This document shows positions 61,585 through 64,000 of a DNA stretch of 64,000 bases, piece by piece; within the stretch, counting starts at the first letter, position 1; each line of letters begins with the position of its first letter. This DNA comes from Azospirillum thiophilum (lineage in GTDB: Bacteria; Pseudomonadota; Alphaproteobacteria; Azospirillales; Azospirillaceae): contig NZ_CP012402.1 in NCBI RefSeq assembly GCF_001305595.1, positions 1,013,001-1,077,000 on the forward strand. Direction: 5' to 3'. The notes beneath the pieces were generated by a model. That model saw nothing but the letters and a program-made list of their open reading frames with translations, ran no database searches and had not been told where the DNA came from. The position numbers and the translations under genes were made by a program.

Positions 61585-62350
61585 GCGGCTCGATCATCTG
61601 CGGCGTGTGGCGTGCACGGGGCTCGCCTTTGCCGCGCTGTTCGGTGGCGGAGCGGTTCTTGCCCTGACGGTGTTTCCACTGGTGACCCTGCTGACGCCGC
61701 CGGGGGCAAAGCGCCGGGAACGCAACCAGTTGCTCGTCCACTGGCTGTTCCGTGGCTATGTGTGGACCCTGACACGGCTGAGAGTGATCGAGGTGACGGT
61801 ACGGGGGGCCGACCGGCTGCGTGCGGCCGGCGGCCGGATGATCGTCGCCAACCACCCCACCCTGCTGGACGTGGTGCTGCTGATGGGGCTGGTGCCGCGC
61901 AGCCAGTGCATCGTCAAAGGTGCGCTTTGGAACAGCCCCTATCTTGGGCGCGTGGTGCGGGGGACCGGCTATATCCGCAACGATCTGGAACCGGAAGCGC
62001 TTCTGGAGGCATGCCGGGATTCCATTGCGCGCGGCGACAGCCTGATCATCTTTCCCGAAGGCACCCGGACGATACCGGGCGAGCCGCCGCGTTTCCGGCG
62101 CGGCTTCGCCAACATCGCCACGATGCTGGAAACCGATATCCAGCTCGTCGTCATCACCTGCCGGCCGCTGACGCTGGTAAAGGGAGAGCCGTGGTGGAAG
62201 GTTCCGTACCGCCGCCCGCGCTTCCATGTCGAGGTTGGCGACCGCCTGGACGCCCGTGAATGGTTGGGGTATGAGTACCGGTCACTTGCTGCACGCAAGT
62301 TGGTCAGACAGCTTGAAGAGTATTACATGGAATGCTCGGCCAATGGTTGA
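61577..62350 (+). CDS. PlsC-family acyltransferase
   Basis: A 257-residue membrane-associated enzyme. The catalytic H-x4-D is in ANHPTLLDVVL (about 92-102), and the substrate motif FPEGTR is at about 160-165. An N-terminal helix (about 14-36) tethers it to the membrane. In aryl polyene loci such enzymes acylate the lipid anchor. The start overlaps the upstream gene, and its stop overlaps the ACP start. Confidence 0.92.
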   Translation: MVERLDHLRRVACTGLAFAALFGGGAVLALTVFPLVTLLTPPGAKRRERNQLLVHWLFRGYVWTLTRLRVIEVTVRGADRLRAAGGRMIVANHPTLLDVVLLMGLVPRSQCIVKGALWNSPYLGRVVRGTGYIRNDLEPEALLEACRDSIARGDSLIIFPEGTRTIPGEPPRFRRGFANIATMLETDIQLVVITCRPLTLVKGEPWWKVPYRRPRFHVEVGDRLDAREWLGYEYRSLAARKLVRQLEEYYMECSANG

Positions 62351-62603
62351 TTTGGAAAACGAAATTAAAACGCTGATCGTCGAGTCTCTTAAACTGGAGG
62401 ATATCCGGCCGGAGGATATCGACAGCTCGGAACCATTGTTCGTCGATGGCCTCGGATTGGATTCAATTGATGCGCTGGAGCTTGGCGTCGCCCTTCGCAA
62501 GCGGTTCGGCATCAAGATCGACTCGGTCACCGGAGATGTGAAGGCGCATTTCGCAAACGTGCGGAGCCTTGCGCTCTTCGTCCAGTCGCAGCAGGTGGAG
62601 TGA
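62343..62603 (+). CDS. Acyl carrier protein 1
   Basis: An 86-residue acidic ACP. The phosphopantetheine Ser is in GLGLDSIDALEL (about residue 42). It overlaps the acyltransferase gene by eight bases. It probably carries the growing polyene chain. Two ACPs in tandem are typical of this cluster type. Confidence 0.95.
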   Translation: MVDLENEIKTLIVESLKLEDIRPEDIDSSEPLFVDGLGLDSIDALELGVALRKRFGIKIDSVTGDVKAHFANVRSLALFVQSQQVE

Positions 62604-62609
62604 ACGGGC

Positions 62610-62861
62610 ATGATGACCCGCGAGCAAGTCTATGAAAAGCTGAAGGGCTACCTGGAGGACATGTTCGAGGTGGAACCGGACAGGGTTACACCCGAATCGC
62701 ACCTGTTCGAGGATCTCGATCTGGACAGCATCGACGCCGTCGATCTCGTCGTGAAGCTTCAGGACCTGACCGGGCGCAAATTCAAGCCCGAGGAGTTCAA
62801 GAGCGTGCGCACCGTCGGCGACATTCTCGACCGCGTGCAGGCGCTTCTTCTTGCGGCCTAG
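62610..62861 (+). CDS. Acyl carrier protein 2
   Basis: An 83-residue ACP with the carrier Ser in DLDLDSIDAVDLVV (about residue 40). It differs enough from ACP 1 to suggest a separate task, for instance loading of the aryl starter. Confidence 0.95.
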   Translation: MMTREQVYEKLKGYLEDMFEVEPDRVTPESHLFEDLDLDSIDAVDLVVKLQDLTGRKFKPEEFKSVRTVGDILDRVQALLLAA

Positions 62862-63417
62862 GCGCCTCTCTCCGGCGGCCGTGGCACTGATGGCCGCCGG
62901 CATGCTCTATCCCGCCATCGTCTATGCCGCGCGCGATACGGTGCCGCCTGCGGCATTCGTCGCGGCGGCATTGGGGCTGATCGGGCTGCGGCTGTTGATT
63001 TCGGGCGGGGAGGCGGGGCGCGCATGGCGTCCGCCGCTGTTGGCCGGCGCCGCAGCGCTGACCGCCCTGCTGCCGCTCGACCCCTGGCTCGCGGCGCGGG
63101 CCTATCCCGTGGTGCTCAGCCTGGGCTTCGCCGCCGCCTTCGCCGTCACCTTGCGCGATCCGCCGTCCCTGGTCGAACGGCTGGCCCGCCTGCGCGAGCC
63201 GGATCTGCCGCCGGAAGGACAGGCCTATTGCCGGGCAGTCACCTGGGTATGGACGGTTTGGCTGACCCTCAACGCAGCCGTCGCCGCCGGCTTGGCCCTG
63301 GCAGGGAGCGACGAGGCCTGGGCGCTGTGGACCGGGCTGCTCACCTATGGGGCCATGGGGGCGCTGTTCGCGGGGGAATGGGTGGTCCGCCGGCGGGTGC
63401 GCGGGACCGTCCGATGA
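62851..63417 (+). CDS. COG4648-type membrane protein
   Basis: A 188-residue protein with about five helices. The start is taken as TTG 62851, inside the end of ACP 2; GTG 62881 is an alternative. Features: MLYPAIVYAARDTVPP near the start, EPDLPPEGQAYCRAVTWVWTVW (about 127-148) and a basic C-terminus. Such proteins recur in aryl polyene clusters with unknown role. The stop overlaps the next ATG. Confidence 0.85.
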   Translation: MRPRRLSPAAVALMAAGMLYPAIVYAARDTVPPAAFVAAALGLIGLRLLISGGEAGRAWRPPLLAGAAALTALLPLDPWLAARAYPVVLSLGFAAAFAVTLRDPPSLVERLARLREPDLPPEGQAYCRAVTWVWTVWLTLNAAVAAGLALAGSDEAWALWTGLLTYGAMGALFAGEWVVRRRVRGTVR

Positions 63418-64000
63418 ACGCACCGCTTCTCTGTTCCTTCGGCCGGATCCTGATCGACGGGCATGACGGCCCGCTGGCCTCCAGCAGCGGCTGCGTGATC
63501 GGCGCCGCCCGTTTCCGCGCCGACGTGGCCGCCAACGCCCTGCGGCTGCGCCGGGCCGGTTGCCGGCGGGGAATGCTGGTCACCACAGACGCCTATTGGG
63601 GTGCAGTGGGGCTGTTCGCCCTCTGGCTGGCGGGATCGGAGGCGATTCTGCCGTCCAACGCCCAGCCAGGCACGCTGGAGGGACTGCGTGGCGGCTGGGA
63701 TATGCTGGTCGGCGATGGGCGCCCGGCAGCGGAACCGTTCCTGCGGCTGGAACCGGGGGACGGCGGACTGCCGCTCGACGCGCTCGACCCGGCCTCGCCA
63801 CTGACGGTTTTTACCTCCGGCACCACCGGCGCGCCCAAGCGGATCGCCAAGACCCTGGAGCATTTGGAACGGGAGGCGGCGGCGGTGGAGGCCGCGCTGG
63901 GCGCCATGGTGCCCGCCGGTGCCTGGGTGCAGGCGACGGTTCCCCATCAACATGTCTACGGTCTGGCCTTCCGCCTGTGCTGGCCGCTGGCGAGCGGACG
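63414..64000 (+). CDS. AMP-binding acyl/aryl-CoA or ACP ligase, 3'-truncated
   Basis: The frame begins at ATG 63414 (overlapping the previous stop) and is open to the window end, giving 195 codons. The adenylate P-loop FTSGTTGAPKR is present at about residues 137-147, followed by QATVPHQHVYGLAFRLCWPL. It is the adenylation enzyme expected in an aryl polyene locus, where it activates an aromatic acid such as 4-hydroxybenzoate. The catalytic C-terminal half is outside the window. Confidence 0.9.
   Translation, partial: MNAPLLCSFGRILIDGHDGPLASSSGCVIGAARFRADVAANALRLRRAGCRRGMLVTTDAYWGAVGLFALWLAGSEAILPSNAQPGTLEGLRGGWDMLVGDGRPAAEPFLRLEPGDGGLPLDALDPASPLTVFTSGTTGAPKRIAKTLEHLEREAAAVEAALGAMVPAGAWVQATVPHQHVYGLAFRLCWPLASG

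Overview
The window is high-GC alphaproteobacterial DNA. Its gene content (TRAP and ABC uptake systems, Kdp, catecholate-type iron uptake, an aryl-polyene-type locus, many CHASE2/Crp/MocR-type regulators) resembles a plant- or soil-associated Rhodospirillales such as Azospirillum. That assignment is inference from composition and protein flavour only. No tRNA, rRNA, CRISPR array, transposase or integrase was seen.

0-15 kb: after the tail of a tcuB-like gene comes a cluster I read as one regulated surface/stress module. On the plus strand are secreted tandem-repeat proteins carrying a curlin-like motif (G-x-x-N-x-A-x-Q-x5-Q), a small Cys-pair secreted protein and a Crp-family regulator. On the minus strand, reading leftward, are two DUF4399 proteins, a CsgG/HfaB-like lipoprotein with peptidoglycan-binding and DUF4384 domains, an OmpA-type protein, a small exported protein, a second DUF4384 protein, a CHASE2-class III nucleotide cyclase, and an exported caspase-like/FGE-like fusion. 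Seven CRP-like boxes (TGTGR-N6-NNACA) sit 61 to 93 bases before starts in this block. The Crp protein keeps the Arg-Glu...Lys recognition helix that fits such a box. The cyclase could supply its ligand. This is the strongest candidate for an undescribed system.

15-28 kb: a TRAP transporter is translationally linked to pxpB and pxpC (5-oxoprolinase subunits). It is followed by a polyamine-type ABC transporter and a catabolic set (transthyretin-like protein, MFS carrier, amidase, GntR regulator). 28-34.7 kb: an RTX/ELWxxDGT-repeat secreted protein, then an exuT-like/uxuB/uxuA operon for hexuronate breakdown preceded by a 29-bp near-palindrome.

34.7-46 kb: iron island. It holds a four-gene siderophore ABC importer, a half-size EamA protein, a LysR-HTH/TrpD2 (YbiB-like) fusion, a Fiu-like TonB receptor, PiuC, a Sel1 protein and an FMN hydroxyacid dehydrogenase. 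Fur-like and Irr/ICE-like boxes lie in its intergenic gaps. 46-54.5 kb: complete kdpFABCDE with an extra 27-residue membrane peptide at its front.

54.5-64 kb: an AraC regulator, an orphan protein, a DUF1289 protein, CcoG, a MocR regulator, and the first genes of an aryl-polyene-type lipid/pigment cluster (lipoprotein, ketosynthase-like factor, acyltransferase, two ACPs, COG4648 membrane protein, AMP-binding ligase) that runs off the right edge.
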